A stretch of DNA of 64,000 nt from Streptomyces litmocidini (GTDB taxonomy: Bacteria; Actinomycetota; Actinomycetes; Streptomycetales; Streptomycetaceae): contig NZ_BMTQ01000001.1 of NCBI RefSeq assembly GCF_014649755.1, forward strand, positions 310,001 through 374,000, in the 5' to 3' direction. A program made the translations under genes and the position numbers. The notes beneath the pieces were generated by a model. It was not told the DNA's origin, did no database searches, and worked only from the letters and a program-made list of their open reading frames with translations. Shown one piece after another: positions 46,145 to 53,687 of the stretch (position 1 is the stretch's first letter; each line of letters begins with the position of its first letter).

Positions 46145-46468
46145 TCAGTGCATGACGGCCATGGCGAGCGCGCGGCGGGCGCGCAGCGAGACGCGCTCGG
46201 CGCGCCGCTGCATGCGCCGGGCGGCGACCAGGCGCACGGCCTGGCGTTCCGCGTCGGCCTCACGGTGTCGCTCGCGCATATGGGCACGGGCCAGGGCTTC
46301 TGGGGCGAGTTGCATTTCACGGGTCCTGTTCTGACGCGCGGTGTGCGCGGCGGCGGGGGAGAAGACTGGGGTCGCGGAGCCCAGGGGCTCGCTGCTGGAA
46401 GAGGTCATCGGGGCCTGCTTCTGGGGATCGTGCGTGAGGGGGCGGTCGATGGTTCCGGTGGCGCTCAT
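46145..46468 (-). CDS. Small basic protein co-transcribed with wblC
   Basis: I do not recognise this 107-aa protein by family name. The N-terminal half is polar and low complexity. The C-terminal half (about residues 50-105) is a single predicted amphipathic helix rich in Arg/Ala/Glu, with M-R-E-R-H-R-E-A-D-A-E-R-Q-A-V-R. Its ATG overlaps the wblC stop by 4 nt, so it is translationally coupled to WblC and shares its transcript. A role in the WblC response is inferred from coupling alone. Confidence 0.72.
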   Translation of the reverse strand: MSATGTIDRPLTHDPQKQAPMTSSSSEPLGSATPVFSPAAAHTARQNRTREMQLAPEALARAHMRERHREADAERQAVRLVAARRMQRRAERVSLRARRALAMAVMH

Positions 46469-46833
46469 GCCGCGACCGGGTTCTTGCGCGGGCGGCCACG
46501 GGGCCGCTTGCGGGCGACGACCACACCCTGGACGAAGAGCTCGCCACCCCAGACGCCCCAGGGCTCGCGGCGCTCCTTGGCGCCGGCGAGGCAGGCGGCC
46601 ACCAGGGGGCAGGTCCGGCAGAGGGACTTCGCGTACTCGACGTCGGCCGGGGACTCCGCGAAGAAGACCTCGGGGTCGTAGGCGCGACAGGGGACGGGTA
46701 CGCCGAGGTTCTCGATGGCGTCGTCGAGCGCGGTGAGCGCGGTGAGGGGGGTCAAAGCGGGGTCCTCCGTGGAGCCGGGCAGGGGGATCGATTCGGAATG
46801 CGGTACGGACGGGGCGTGCGCTTCGAGTTGCAC
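46465..46833 (-). CDS. wblC: WhiB7-type iron-sulfur transcription factor WblC
   Basis: WblC activates intrinsic resistance to ribosome-targeting antibiotics, working with the primary sigma factor. This 122-aa protein has the four [4Fe-4S] ligands C49, C72, C75 and C81 in the C-x-x-C arrangement, then G-V-W-G-G at 93-97 and a C-terminal AT-hook R-G-R-P at 112-115, which together define WhiB7. The GTG start at 46833 has a GAGGAAAG Shine-Dalgarno. Expression is probably set by an AT-rich autoregulated promoter and a long leader with an attenuator (46940-47521). Confidence 0.95.
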   Translation of the reverse strand: MQLEAHAPSVPHSESIPLPGSTEDPALTPLTALTALDDAIENLGVPVPCRAYDPEVFFAESPADVEYAKSLCRTCPLVAACLAGAKERREPWGVWGGELFVQGVVVARKRPRGRPRKNPVAA

Positions 46834-46939
46834 GGTGGTCTTTCCTCGTCTGGTCGTTCCGGCCTGTTGGCCGGGGTTTCGGCTGGTACCGGGCGGTGTC
46901 TTTCCCGAGGCCCCTTCACGCTGTCGTCCCCGTTCGAGG

Positions 46940-46983
46940 ACAAACAGAAGGGCCGCGGATCCCGGATGGGGTTCCGCGGCCCT
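46940..46983 (-). promoter_or_regulatory. Intrinsic attenuator in the wblC leader
   Basis: On the minus strand, an 11-bp G+C-rich stem (46983-46973 with 46959-46949) closes a 13-nt loop and is followed directly by a U-rich tail, TTCTGTTTG. It is about 107 nt upstream of wblC and 24 nt after the leader ORF stop, the geometry expected for ribosome-mediated attenuation. The same kind of control is known for mycobacterial whiB7. Confidence 0.85.
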
Positions 46984-46993
46984 GAAGGCGCCG

Positions 46994-47012
46994 GTCTGAT
47001 CATGGATCAGAC
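46994..47012 (-). promoter_or_regulatory. Hairpin containing the leader-ORF stop codon
   Basis: GTCTGATC and GATCAGAC (47012-47005 and 47001-46994) form a perfect 8-bp stem with a 3-nt loop. The TGA of the 118-codon ORF (47009-47007) lies inside its 5' arm, so a ribosome paused or ending here would keep it open. It immediately precedes the attenuator, so it could be part of an anti-termination switch. Confidence 0.7.
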
Positions 47013-47363
47013 TGGATCACTCCAGGGTTCGAGCCCACGGAAGGCCCACATCATGTGGTGCTGCGTCGTCGTCTGCTGCTGGGTTCCGGCACCGGTCGCC
47101 GCAAAGCCATAGGTCGTGGCCTTGCCTGCTACTCCTGCTTCCAGTGCCTTGGTCGGTCGCTCATTGCGCGGAGCCACGGCGGCCGCGCCGAGACCGGAAA
47201 GACCGGTGACGGGCAGGCTGGCGACGGGCAGACCGGTGCCGATGAGGGCCGAGGCGGAGAGGCCGAGCGAGCAGGCGGAGACGACCGAGAGATCGGTCAT
47301 TTTGGCCGTGCCGATGAAGCCGGCGGTGCTGACGGTGCTGGTCTGGATGGTGTAGCTGATCAC
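47007..47363 (-). CDS. 118-codon upstream ORF in the wblC leader
   Basis: I do not recognise this 118-aa product. Its GTG start has a near-ideal GAGAGGAGG Shine-Dalgarno 8 nt upstream, so translation is likely. The first 65 residues are rich in small and hydrophobic residues (T-S-T-V-S-T-A-G-F-I-G, S-A-C-S-L-G-L-S-A-S-A-L-I-G). The tail reads Q-Q-Q-T-T-T-Q-H-H-M-M-W-A-F-R-G-L-E-P-W-S-D-P-V. There is one cysteine near residue 31 and no signal peptide of usual form. It lies wholly between the wblC promoter and attenuator, so its role may be to position ribosomes rather than to make a protein. Confidence 0.75.
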   Translation of the reverse strand: MISYTIQTSTVSTAGFIGTAKMTDLSVVSACSLGLSASALIGTGLPVASLPVTGLSGLGAAAVAPRNERPTKALEAGVAGKATTYGFAATGAGTQQQTTTQHHMMWAFRGLEPWSDPV

Positions 47364-47482
47364 TGGAATCGCCTCCTCTCGGCGTCTCGGAGGGCTCGGG
47401 TGCGAGCCGGACCCTCATGTTTATTTGGACAAGTACAGCACGAAGACAGGGCTTCCATGAAGCCGCCGTTTCCGTGGTTAAG

Positions 47483-47521
47483 AACCTATGGGGCTTGACG
47501 GGGCGGGCGCAAACTATTTTT
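47483..47521 (-). promoter_or_regulatory. WblC-type autoregulated promoter
   Basis: On the minus strand, TTGCGC (47512-47507) and TAGGTT (47488-47483) are separated by 18 nt and are preceded by the A/T-rich run AAAAATAGT (47521-47513). An A/T-rich stretch just upstream of the -35 is the known WhiB7 binding feature through its AT-hook. Transcription from about 47476 gives a leader of about 640 nt before wblC. Confidence 0.8.
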
Positions 47522-47535
47522 CCGACGAGTTTTCC

Positions 47536-49716
47536 TCAGTCCTCGTCCCCGTCGGTCCCGCCCTCCTCACCTGCGCAGATGGCCAGGACCGCGGCTCCGA
47601 AGCGGTCGAGCTTGCGGACTCCGACGCCGGAGATCGAGGCGAGCTCCCCGTCGGTGGCGGGGACCCGCTCGGCGATCGCCATGAGCGTCTTGTCGGTGAA
47701 CACGCAATAGGCCGGCTGGCCGAGCTGCCTGGCCTGTTCCGATCGCCAGTCCCGCAGCCGCTCGTACAGGCCCTCGTCCATGTCCGAGGGGCAGTCCTCG
47801 CAGCGCATCAGCTTCATCGCGCCGGCCTCGGTCAGGGTGGCGCCGCAGACCCGGCACAGGACGGGGCCGCGGGGCCCCCGCCGGCGGAGGCCGCTCCCCC
47901 GCTCGACGGAGCCGGAGGCGCCGCCGGAACCGACGGGGCCGAGGGAGCCGGAGCCGGGCCGCAGTCCCTGGAGGAAGCGGCTGGGGCGCCGGTTGGCCCG
48001 GCCGCCCGGGGAGCGGGAGAGCGCCCAGGAGAGCGTGAGGTGGACCCGGGCCCGGGTGACGCCCACGTACAGCAGGCGCCGCTCCTCCTCGATCTGCTCG
48101 TCGGTCTTGGCGTAGGTGATCGGCAGCATGCCCTCGGTGAGGCCGACCAGGAAGACGGCGTCCCATTCGAGGCCCTTGGCGGCGTGCAGCGAGGCGAGGG
48201 TGACGCCCTGGACGGTCGGGGCGTGCTGCGCGGCGGCCCGCTCGTCGAGCTCGGCCACCAGGTCGGAGAGGGTGGCGCCGGGCTTGGCGCGGGCGAAGTC
48301 CTCGGCGAGCCGGACGAGGGCGGCGAGGGACTCCCAGCGGTCGCGGACCGCGCCGGAGCCGGCGGGCGGCTCGGTGGTCCAGCCCTTGGTGGAGAGGACG
48401 GCCCTGACCTGGGCGGGGAGGTCCTCGGAGTCGTCGAGGAGCGGGTCGTTCCCCCCGGCGCGGGCGGCGCCGCGCAGGGCGACGCCCGCCTCCCGCACCT
48501 CCTGGCGCTCGAAGAAGCGCTCGGCGCCGCGGAGCTGGTAGGGCACTCCGGCGTCGGCGAGGGCCTGCTCGTACACCTCGGACTGGGCGTTGATCCGGTA
48601 GAGGACGGCGATCTCGCCGGCCGGGACGCCGGCGGCGATGAGGTCGCGGATGCGGCGGGCGGTGCCCTCGGCCTCGGCGGGCTCGTCGGCGTACTCCGTG
48701 TAGACCGGCTCGGGGCCCGGGTCGCGCTGGGAGATCAGCTCCAGGCGGTGCTCGGCGGCCCGGCCGCGGGCCTGGCCGAGCAGCCCGTTCGCCAGGTGGA
48801 CGACCTGCGGGGTGGAGCGGTAGTCGCGGACCAGCTTGACGACGGTGGCGCCCGGGTGCCGGGTGCGGAAGTTCAGCAGGTGGTCGGGGGTGGCGCCGGT
48901 GAAGGAGTAGATCGTCTGGCCGGCGTCACCGACGACGCAGAGGTTGTCCCGGTCGCCGAGCCACAGGTCGAGCAGCCGCTGCTGGAGCGGGGAGACGTCC
49001 TGGTACTCGTCCACCACGAAGTGCTGGTACTGGCGGCGGATCTGGTCGGCGATGTCGTGCCGGTCCTGGAGGATGCCGACGGTGAGCAGCAGCACGTCCT
49101 CGAAGTCGATCACCGAGCGGTCGCGCTTCAGCTGCTCGTACATGGCATAGATCTGGCCGATCTCGGCCGGATCGCGGGGGGCGTCCCTGAGGGACTTGGC
49201 GACGACGGCCGGGTAGTCGGCGGGGACGGTCTGGGTGACCTTGGCCCACTCGATCTCGCCGGTCACGTCCCTGAGCTCGTTCCGGTCGAGCCGGATCCGA
49301 CAGCGGGCCGCGGCCTCGGCGACCAGCTGGACCTTGCGCTCAAGGAGGCGGGGCAGCTCGCCACCGACTGCTTTCGGCCAGAAGAACTGGAGCTGCCGGA
49401 GGGCCGCGGAGTGGAACGTGCGGGCCTGGACCCCGCCCGCGCCGAGCTGTCGGAGCCGGCCGCGCATCTCGCCCGCGGCACGGTTGGTGAACGTGACGGC
49501 CAGCACACTGGCGGGCTGCAGGATGCCCGCCCGCACCCCGTACGCGATGCGGTGGGTGAGGGCCCGCGTCTTGCCCGTGCCGGCTCCCGCGAGGACGCAC
49601 ACCGGTCCGTTCAGGGCAAGGGCGACCTCGCGCTGCTCGGGGTCGAGCCCGTCGAGCACCGCGTCGGCCGTCTCCGGGACCTGGGGGAAGAGAGTGGAGT
49701 GCGTTGCTGCTGTCAC
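47536..49716 (-). CDS. uvrD2: UvrD2-type superfamily 1 DNA helicase with HRDC domain
   Basis: UvrD2 is an ATP-dependent 3'-5' DNA helicase (726 aa). Helicase motifs are visible: Walker A L-A-G-A-G-T-G-K-T near residue 42, V-D-E-Y-Q-D-V (motif II), Y-R-S-T-P-Q (motif IV) and V-G-V-T-R-A-R (motif VI). A C-terminal C-R-V-C ... C-E-D-C zinc-type tetracysteine is followed by an HRDC domain (about residues 645-720), the architecture described for mycobacterial UvrD2. It starts with GTG at 49716. It is upstream of wblC on the same strand but has its own transcription end region. Confidence 0.93.
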   Translation of the reverse strand: MTAATHSTLFPQVPETADAVLDGLDPEQREVALALNGPVCVLAGAGTGKTRALTHRIAYGVRAGILQPASVLAVTFTNRAAGEMRGRLRQLGAGGVQARTFHSAALRQLQFFWPKAVGGELPRLLERKVQLVAEAAARCRIRLDRNELRDVTGEIEWAKVTQTVPADYPAVVAKSLRDAPRDPAEIGQIYAMYEQLKRDRSVIDFEDVLLLTVGILQDRHDIADQIRRQYQHFVVDEYQDVSPLQQRLLDLWLGDRDNLCVVGDAGQTIYSFTGATPDHLLNFRTRHPGATVVKLVRDYRSTPQVVHLANGLLGQARGRAAEHRLELISQRDPGPEPVYTEYADEPAEAEGTARRIRDLIAAGVPAGEIAVLYRINAQSEVYEQALADAGVPYQLRGAERFFERQEVREAGVALRGAARAGGNDPLLDDSEDLPAQVRAVLSTKGWTTEPPAGSGAVRDRWESLAALVRLAEDFARAKPGATLSDLVAELDERAAAQHAPTVQGVTLASLHAAKGLEWDAVFLVGLTEGMLPITYAKTDEQIEEERRLLYVGVTRARVHLTLSWALSRSPGGRANRRPSRFLQGLRPGSGSLGPVGSGGASGSVERGSGLRRRGPRGPVLCRVCGATLTEAGAMKLMRCEDCPSDMDEGLYERLRDWRSEQARQLGQPAYCVFTDKTLMAIAERVPATDGELASISGVGVRKLDRFGAAVLAICAGEEGGTDGDED

Positions 49717-49793
49717 CCCGCCATGCTGCCAGGTCGGCGGGACGGGTGCGGCGGCTCGTCCACAGGCGCGGGACGCCGGTCATACGAATTCCG

Positions 49794-49819
49794 GGAATGG
49801 TGCCGGGAGGCCGTACGTT
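49794..49819 (+). promoter_or_regulatory. SigR-dependent promoter of mycoredoxin
   Basis: GGAAT (49794-49798) and GTT (49817-49819) are separated by exactly 18 nt, the SigR consensus. It lies 44 nt upstream of the mycoredoxin start, tying that gene to the sigR-rsrA pair in the same window. Confidence 0.88.
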
Positions 49820-49862
49820 CTTCCTCTCGGCACCCGTCCGCGAACAAGAGGAGCGCCTGGCC

Positions 49863-50105
49863 ATGCAGGGCACTGTGACGATGTACAGCACCACGTGGTG
49901 CGGCTACTGCCGTCGGCTGAAGAGCCAGATGGACCGCGAGGGCATCGCGTACACGGAGATCAACATCGAGCAGGACCCCGACTCGGCGGCGTTCGTCGAG
50001 AAGGCCAACGGCGGCAACCAGACGGTGCCGACCGTGCTCTTCCCGGACGGTTCGACCCTGACGAACCCGAGCCTCGCGCAGGTCAAGCAGAAGATCGACG
50101 CCTGA
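49863..50105 (+). CDS. mrx1: Mycoredoxin (glutaredoxin-like)
   Basis: This 80-aa thioredoxin-fold protein reduces mixed disulfides between proteins and mycothiol. The active site C-G-Y-C is at residues 13-16 in T-W-C-G-Y-C-R-R. The cis-Pro segment T-V-P-T-V and G-S-x-L-T-N-P-S follow. The ATG at 49863 is preceded by GAGGAG. A SigR promoter lies upstream and a strong terminator follows, making a monocistronic SigR unit. It is the actinobacterial equivalent of Rv3198A by synteny. Confidence 0.9.
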   Translation: MQGTVTMYSTTWCGYCRRLKSQMDREGIAYTEINIEQDPDSAAFVEKANGGNQTVPTVLFPDGSTLTNPSLAQVKQKIDA

Positions 50106-50122
50106 GCGACCGCGAGACACGA

Positions 50123-50155
50123 CCCCCGACCGGCCCGGTGCCGGTCGGGGGTTTT
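50123..50155 (+). terminator. Rho-independent terminator of mycoredoxin
   Basis: An 11-bp stem (50123-50133 with 50141-50151) closes a 7-nt loop and is followed by TTTT. It is one of the few classical U-tract terminators in the window. Confidence 0.88.
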
Positions 50156-50213
50156 CGCGTGTCCCCCGGGAACCGCGGGGCGCGTGCGTCCCCGGGAACC
50201 GCGGGGCACGCGG

Positions 50214-51002
50214 TCAGAGCGGGAGGACCGGCCGGGTGGAGGCGTCCTCCCACAGGCCGTCGCCGTACACGAGCTCGGCCGTGGACGGGTTGCGGTGGGC
50301 GGTGGCCAGGGGCAGCCATGCCAGCAGCCGGCCGTAGCCGCCGCACACCGATTCGCCGCCGTCACCGCCGTGGACGGCGGTGGTGTCGCTCGTCAGCTCC
50401 GAGCGGTAGGTGTCGTAGGCGATGCGCAGGCCGAAGGCGCTCGGCTCGTTCTGCGGACCGGGGCCGTCCTCGTGGGGGAGCCGGTCGCGGGGGCAGTCGT
50501 CCCCCCACCGGAACAGGGTCTCCGCCCCGGCCCCGCACGCGTGCTCCCACTCGTCGGAGCTCGGCATCCGCAGGCCGCGCGCCGCGAGAACCGCCGGCAT
50601 GTCGGCGGGCGGCTCCGTCAGGTCCTCGTCCTCCACGGCCATGAGCACCGTCGGCAGGACGGCGCTCCGGCGGGGACTGAGCACCCGCGCGAGGTGGGCC
50701 CGCAGATCGGGTCCGTCGGCGAAGCCCTGCTCCAGGCTCTCGGCGTGGTCGGCGGCCTGCCAGGGCATCGGGTGCCAGCCGTCCGGGTCGAAGCCGAGGG
50801 ACACCCGGCCCCCGGGTATCAGGGCGAAGTCCTGCCCCTGGCGCTCGATCCGGACCCGGTGCAGCGGGGCGCCCAGGTGTTCCGTGGTCTCGACGAGGGT
50901 CACCCGGCCGTCCACCAGGCGGGCGGCCTCCTCGGCGAAGCGGCGTGCGGCGGCCAGGTCGAAGGACCGCCACCGGGCGAGGGTGAGATCGGTGAGGGAC
51001 AT
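50214..51002 (-). CDS. Formylglycine-generating-enzyme (SUMF1)-like protein
   Basis: This 262-aa protein has a C-terminal motif, L-R-M-P-S-S-D-E-W-E-H-A-C followed by F-R-W-G-D-D-C-P (about residues 162-185), resembling the L-P-T-E-A-E-W-E-Y-A-A and W-G-D blocks of FGE/sulfatase-modifying-factor folds. The two active-site cysteines and full domain length of a true FGE are not convincing. It may be a non-catalytic member. The ATG at 51002 (MSLTDLTL) is preferred over upstream codons that lie in the repeat array. No sulfatase is nearby. Confidence 0.6.
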   Translation of the reverse strand: MSLTDLTLARWRSFDLAAARRFAEEAARLVDGRVTLVETTEHLGAPLHRVRIERQGQDFALIPGGRVSLGFDPDGWHPMPWQAADHAESLEQGFADGPDLRAHLARVLSPRRSAVLPTVLMAVEDEDLTEPPADMPAVLAARGLRMPSSDEWEHACGAGAETLFRWGDDCPRDRLPHEDGPGPQNEPSAFGLRIAYDTYRSELTSDTTAVHGGDGGESVCGGYGRLLAWLPLATAHRNPSTAELVYGDGLWEDASTRPVLPL

Positions 51003-51066
51003 GGACCGCAGTGTGGCAGGCGGGTCCGACACGGCCCCGGCACGAAGGCCGGGAGTCGTGTCGGAA

Positions 51067-51257
51067 GGCGGGGGCTTCCCGCCGGAAGGCGGGGGCTTCC
51101 CGCCGGACGGCAGGGGGCACCCGCCGGACAGCAAGGGGAACCCGCCCGAAAGCCAGGGGGCACCCGCCGGACAGCAAGGGGAACCCGCCCGAAAGCCAGG
51201 GGGCACCCGCCGGACAGCAAGGGGAACCCGCCCGAAGGCCAGGGGCTCCCGCCGGTC
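51067..51257. repeat. Nine-unit 21-22-bp tandem GC hairpin array
   Basis: Nine consecutive units of 21-22 bp run from 51067 to 51257, abutting the nudC stop. Units 4, 6 and 8 are identical, and units 5 and 7 are identical, giving a higher-order period of about 43 bp. Many units have an internal inverted repeat of type GGCGGG/CCCGCC, so the RNA could form a chain of hairpins. It lies between nudC and the FGE-like gene, both on the minus strand. Confidence 0.92.
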
Positions 51258-52224
51258 AGATCACGTCGCCCGGCTTCGGGAGCGGCCTGCCGTACCAGCG
51301 CTCGATCAGCCGGGAGGCGATCGAGATGCCGTACGGGGGCAGGACCTCGCCGGACTCGAAGGCGGCGGCCAGGTCCTCGCGGGAGAACCAGCGGGCCTCG
51401 TGGATCTCCTCGCCGTCCACGTTTATCTCGGAGGACGTGGCGCGGGCGAAGAAGCCCAGCATCAGGCTGGACGGGAACGGCCAGGGCTGGCTGGCGATGT
51501 ACTCGACCTCGCCGACCGTGACGCCGGCCTCCTCGAAGACCTCGCGGGCCACCGACGCCTCGATGGACTCGCCCGGCTCCACGAAGCCCGCGAGGGTCGA
51601 GAAGCGGCCCTCGGGCCAGTGCACCTGGCGGCCGAGCAGCGCCCGGTCCTGGTCGTCGGTGACCAGCATGATCACCGCGGGGTCGGTCCTCGGGTAGTGC
51701 TCGGCCCCGCAGGCCTGGCAGCGGCGGACGTGCCCGGCGGCCGCGATGACCGTGCGTTCGCCGCAGCGCGAGCAGAAGCGGTGGAGGCGCTGCCAGTTCT
51801 CCAGGGCCACGGCGTGCACCATGAGGGCCGCGTCGCGGTCGGAGAGCAGCAGGCCGGCCTCGCGCAGCCCGGCGGGGCGCGCGGACTGGTCCATGCGGCC
51901 GGGCAGGGAGTCCTTCTGGAGGGCGAAGTAGGAGACGCCGTCGGCGTCCGTGCCCAGGAAGTAGCGGTGGGTCTCGGTGACCGGGGCCTCGAAGGCCGGG
52001 GTCATCACGATCTCGGTGGTGCCGTCGGGACGGTCGTCGATCAGCACCTGGCCGCCGGAGACCACGAAGACCCGGGTCGTGGGGTGGCTCCAGGCCGCCG
52101 CCAGCCATGCCTCGTCGAGGCGGTGGTGGGCCGCGCGGTCGATGCCGCTCGGGGCGGTGAGCGAGATCGGGCGGTCCGCGGACGCGTACGCCAGGCTGCT
52201 CGGCGCGTTCTTCAGGGTGCTCAC
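51256..52224 (-). CDS. nudC: NAD(+) diphosphatase NudC
   Basis: NudC hydrolyses NADH and can remove NAD caps from RNA (322 aa). The zinc ribbon is visible as F-C-S-R-C near residue 135 and R-C-Q-A-C-G-A-E-H-Y-P-R-T-D-P near residue 154. The NUDIX box starts G-F-V-E-P-G-E-S-I near residue 194 and continues R-E-V-F-E-E-A-G. The diagnostic S-Q-P-W-P-F-P-S-S follows near residue 232. GTG at 52224 has a GGAAG Shine-Dalgarno. A tandem hairpin array begins at its stop. Synteny matches Rv3199c. Confidence 0.94.
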   Translation of the reverse strand: MSTLKNAPSSLAYASADRPISLTAPSGIDRAAHHRLDEAWLAAAWSHPTTRVFVVSGGQVLIDDRPDGTTEIVMTPAFEAPVTETHRYFLGTDADGVSYFALQKDSLPGRMDQSARPAGLREAGLLLSDRDAALMVHAVALENWQRLHRFCSRCGERTVIAAAGHVRRCQACGAEHYPRTDPAVIMLVTDDQDRALLGRQVHWPEGRFSTLAGFVEPGESIEASVAREVFEEAGVTVGEVEYIASQPWPFPSSLMLGFFARATSSEINVDGEEIHEARWFSREDLAAAFESGEVLPPYGISIASRLIERWYGRPLPKPGDVI

Positions 52225-52259
52225 AGGTGCTTCCAACTCCCCCGGATCGGTGTGTGGGT

Positions 52260-53678
52260 TCAGCGGGCGTCGCTGTGGAGAGCGGCGGGCAGGTCGCCCC
52301 ACAGGTGCGCGGTCGTCTCGACGCCCTTCATGAGGAGATCGAGTTCGATCTTCTCGTCGGGGGCGTGCCAGCCGTCGGACGGGACGGAGATCCCGAGGAA
52401 CAGGACGGGTGCTCCCAGGACGTCCTGGAGGTCGGCGGCCGGTCCGGAGCCGCCCTCGCGGGTGTAGCGGACCTTGGCGCCGTCGAAGGCCCGGCTCATG
52501 GCTCCGGCCACCGCCTTGAGGGCGGGGTGGTCGAGGGGGGTGAGGCAGGGACGGGTGGGGGCGCCGAAGGCGATCTCGTGCCGGATGCCGACGGGGACGA
52601 GGCCGTCGAGCCAGTCCCGTACCGCGAGCTCGATCTTGGCCGGGTCCTGGCCCGCGACCAGTCGGAACGACAGCTTGAGCATGGCGGAGGCGGGGACGAT
52701 CGTCTTGCCGCCGGGGCCCTGGTAGCCGCCGCCGATGCCGTTGACCTCGGCGGTGGGGCGGGCCCAGACCCGCTCCAGGGTCGTGAAGCCGGCCTCGCCG
52801 AGGGTGCCGTGGGACCTGGCCGTCCGCAGCCAGGCCTCCTCGTCGAAGGGCAGCTCGGCGACGAGGGCCCGCTCGGCCTCGGTGAGTTCCGTCACTCCGT
52901 CGTAGAAGCCGGGGATCGCGACGCGCTCGTGCTCGTCGTGGAGGGCGGCGACGATCCGGCCGGCGACGGTGGCCGGGTTCGGCACGGCGCCGCCGAAGGA
53001 GCCGGAGTGGATGTCCTGGTCGGGGCCGTACAGCTCGATCTCGCAGTCGGCGACCCCGCGCATGCCGGTGCAGACGGTGGGGGTGGTCTCGGACCACATG
53101 CCGGTGTCGGAGACGATCACGGCGTCGGCGGCGAGCCGCCCCGCGTGCTCCTCGACGAGCGCGCGGAAGTGCGGGGAGCCCGACTCCTCCTCGCCCTCGA
53201 CGATCAGCTTGAGGTGGACGGCGGGCGCGGTGCGGCCGGTGGCGGCGAGGTGGGCGCGGACGCCGAGGGTGTGGAAGAACACCTGCCCCTTGTCGTCGGC
53301 CGCCCCGCGCGCGTACAGCCGGCCGTCGACCACCGTCGGCTCGAACGGGTCCGTGTGCCAGCCGTCCTCCCGGGCCGCGGGCTGCACGTCGTGGTGGCCG
53401 TAGACGAGGACGGTCGGGGCGTCCGGGTCCTCGGAGGGCCACTCGGCGAAGACGGCGGGCGCGCCGTCGGTCTCCCAGATCTCGACCGTGGTGAAACCGG
53501 TCTCCGTGAGCTTGGCGGCGAGCCACTCGGCGCTGCGCCGTACGTCTCCGGCCCGCTCCGGCTGGGCCGACACGGAGGGGATGCGCAGCCACTCGGCCAG
53601 GTCGCCGAGGAAGGCGGCACGGTGCTGCTCGACGTACGTGCGTACGGTGCGGACGGCGCTGTCCGGGGTCTCGCTCAT
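52260..53678 (-). CDS. M20 family dipeptidase
   Basis: This 472-aa zinc peptidase of the M20/CNDP type should cleave dipeptides in the cytoplasm. Metal-binding motifs are intact: Y-G-H-H-D-V-Q-P near residue 90, A-R-G-A-A-D-D-K-G-Q near residue 122, E-G-E-E-E-S-G-S near residue 158 and D-T-G-M near residue 187. A central dimerisation domain separates these from the C-terminal G-G-S-G-P-A region. It is 35 nt upstream of nudC on the same strand, so the two may be co-transcribed. The dipeptide preference is unknown. Confidence 0.9.
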   Translation of the reverse strand: MSETPDSAVRTVRTYVEQHRAAFLGDLAEWLRIPSVSAQPERAGDVRRSAEWLAAKLTETGFTTVEIWETDGAPAVFAEWPSEDPDAPTVLVYGHHDVQPAAREDGWHTDPFEPTVVDGRLYARGAADDKGQVFFHTLGVRAHLAATGRTAPAVHLKLIVEGEEESGSPHFRALVEEHAGRLAADAVIVSDTGMWSETTPTVCTGMRGVADCEIELYGPDQDIHSGSFGGAVPNPATVAGRIVAALHDEHERVAIPGFYDGVTELTEAERALVAELPFDEEAWLRTARSHGTLGEAGFTTLERVWARPTAEVNGIGGGYQGPGGKTIVPASAMLKLSFRLVAGQDPAKIELAVRDWLDGLVPVGIRHEIAFGAPTRPCLTPLDHPALKAVAGAMSRAFDGAKVRYTREGGSGPAADLQDVLGAPVLFLGISVPSDGWHAPDEKIELDLLMKGVETTAHLWGDLPAALHSDAR

Positions 53679-53687
53679 GCTCCGAGC

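Noticed and set aside
46752..47003. 83-codon minus-strand frame overlapping the wblC start as a leader peptide
   Set aside because: It runs through the attenuator and into wblC in another frame, has no convincing Shine-Dalgarno, and is Arg/Pro-rich. The 118-codon ORF is better supported.
47020..47060. T-arm-like GGGTTCGAGCCC as a tRNA
   Set aside because: No matching acceptor, D-arm or anticodon arm at the right spacing, and the segment codes for the end of the leader ORF.
51067..51257. CRISPR array
   Set aside because: Units are contiguous with no unique spacers, and no cas genes are in the window.
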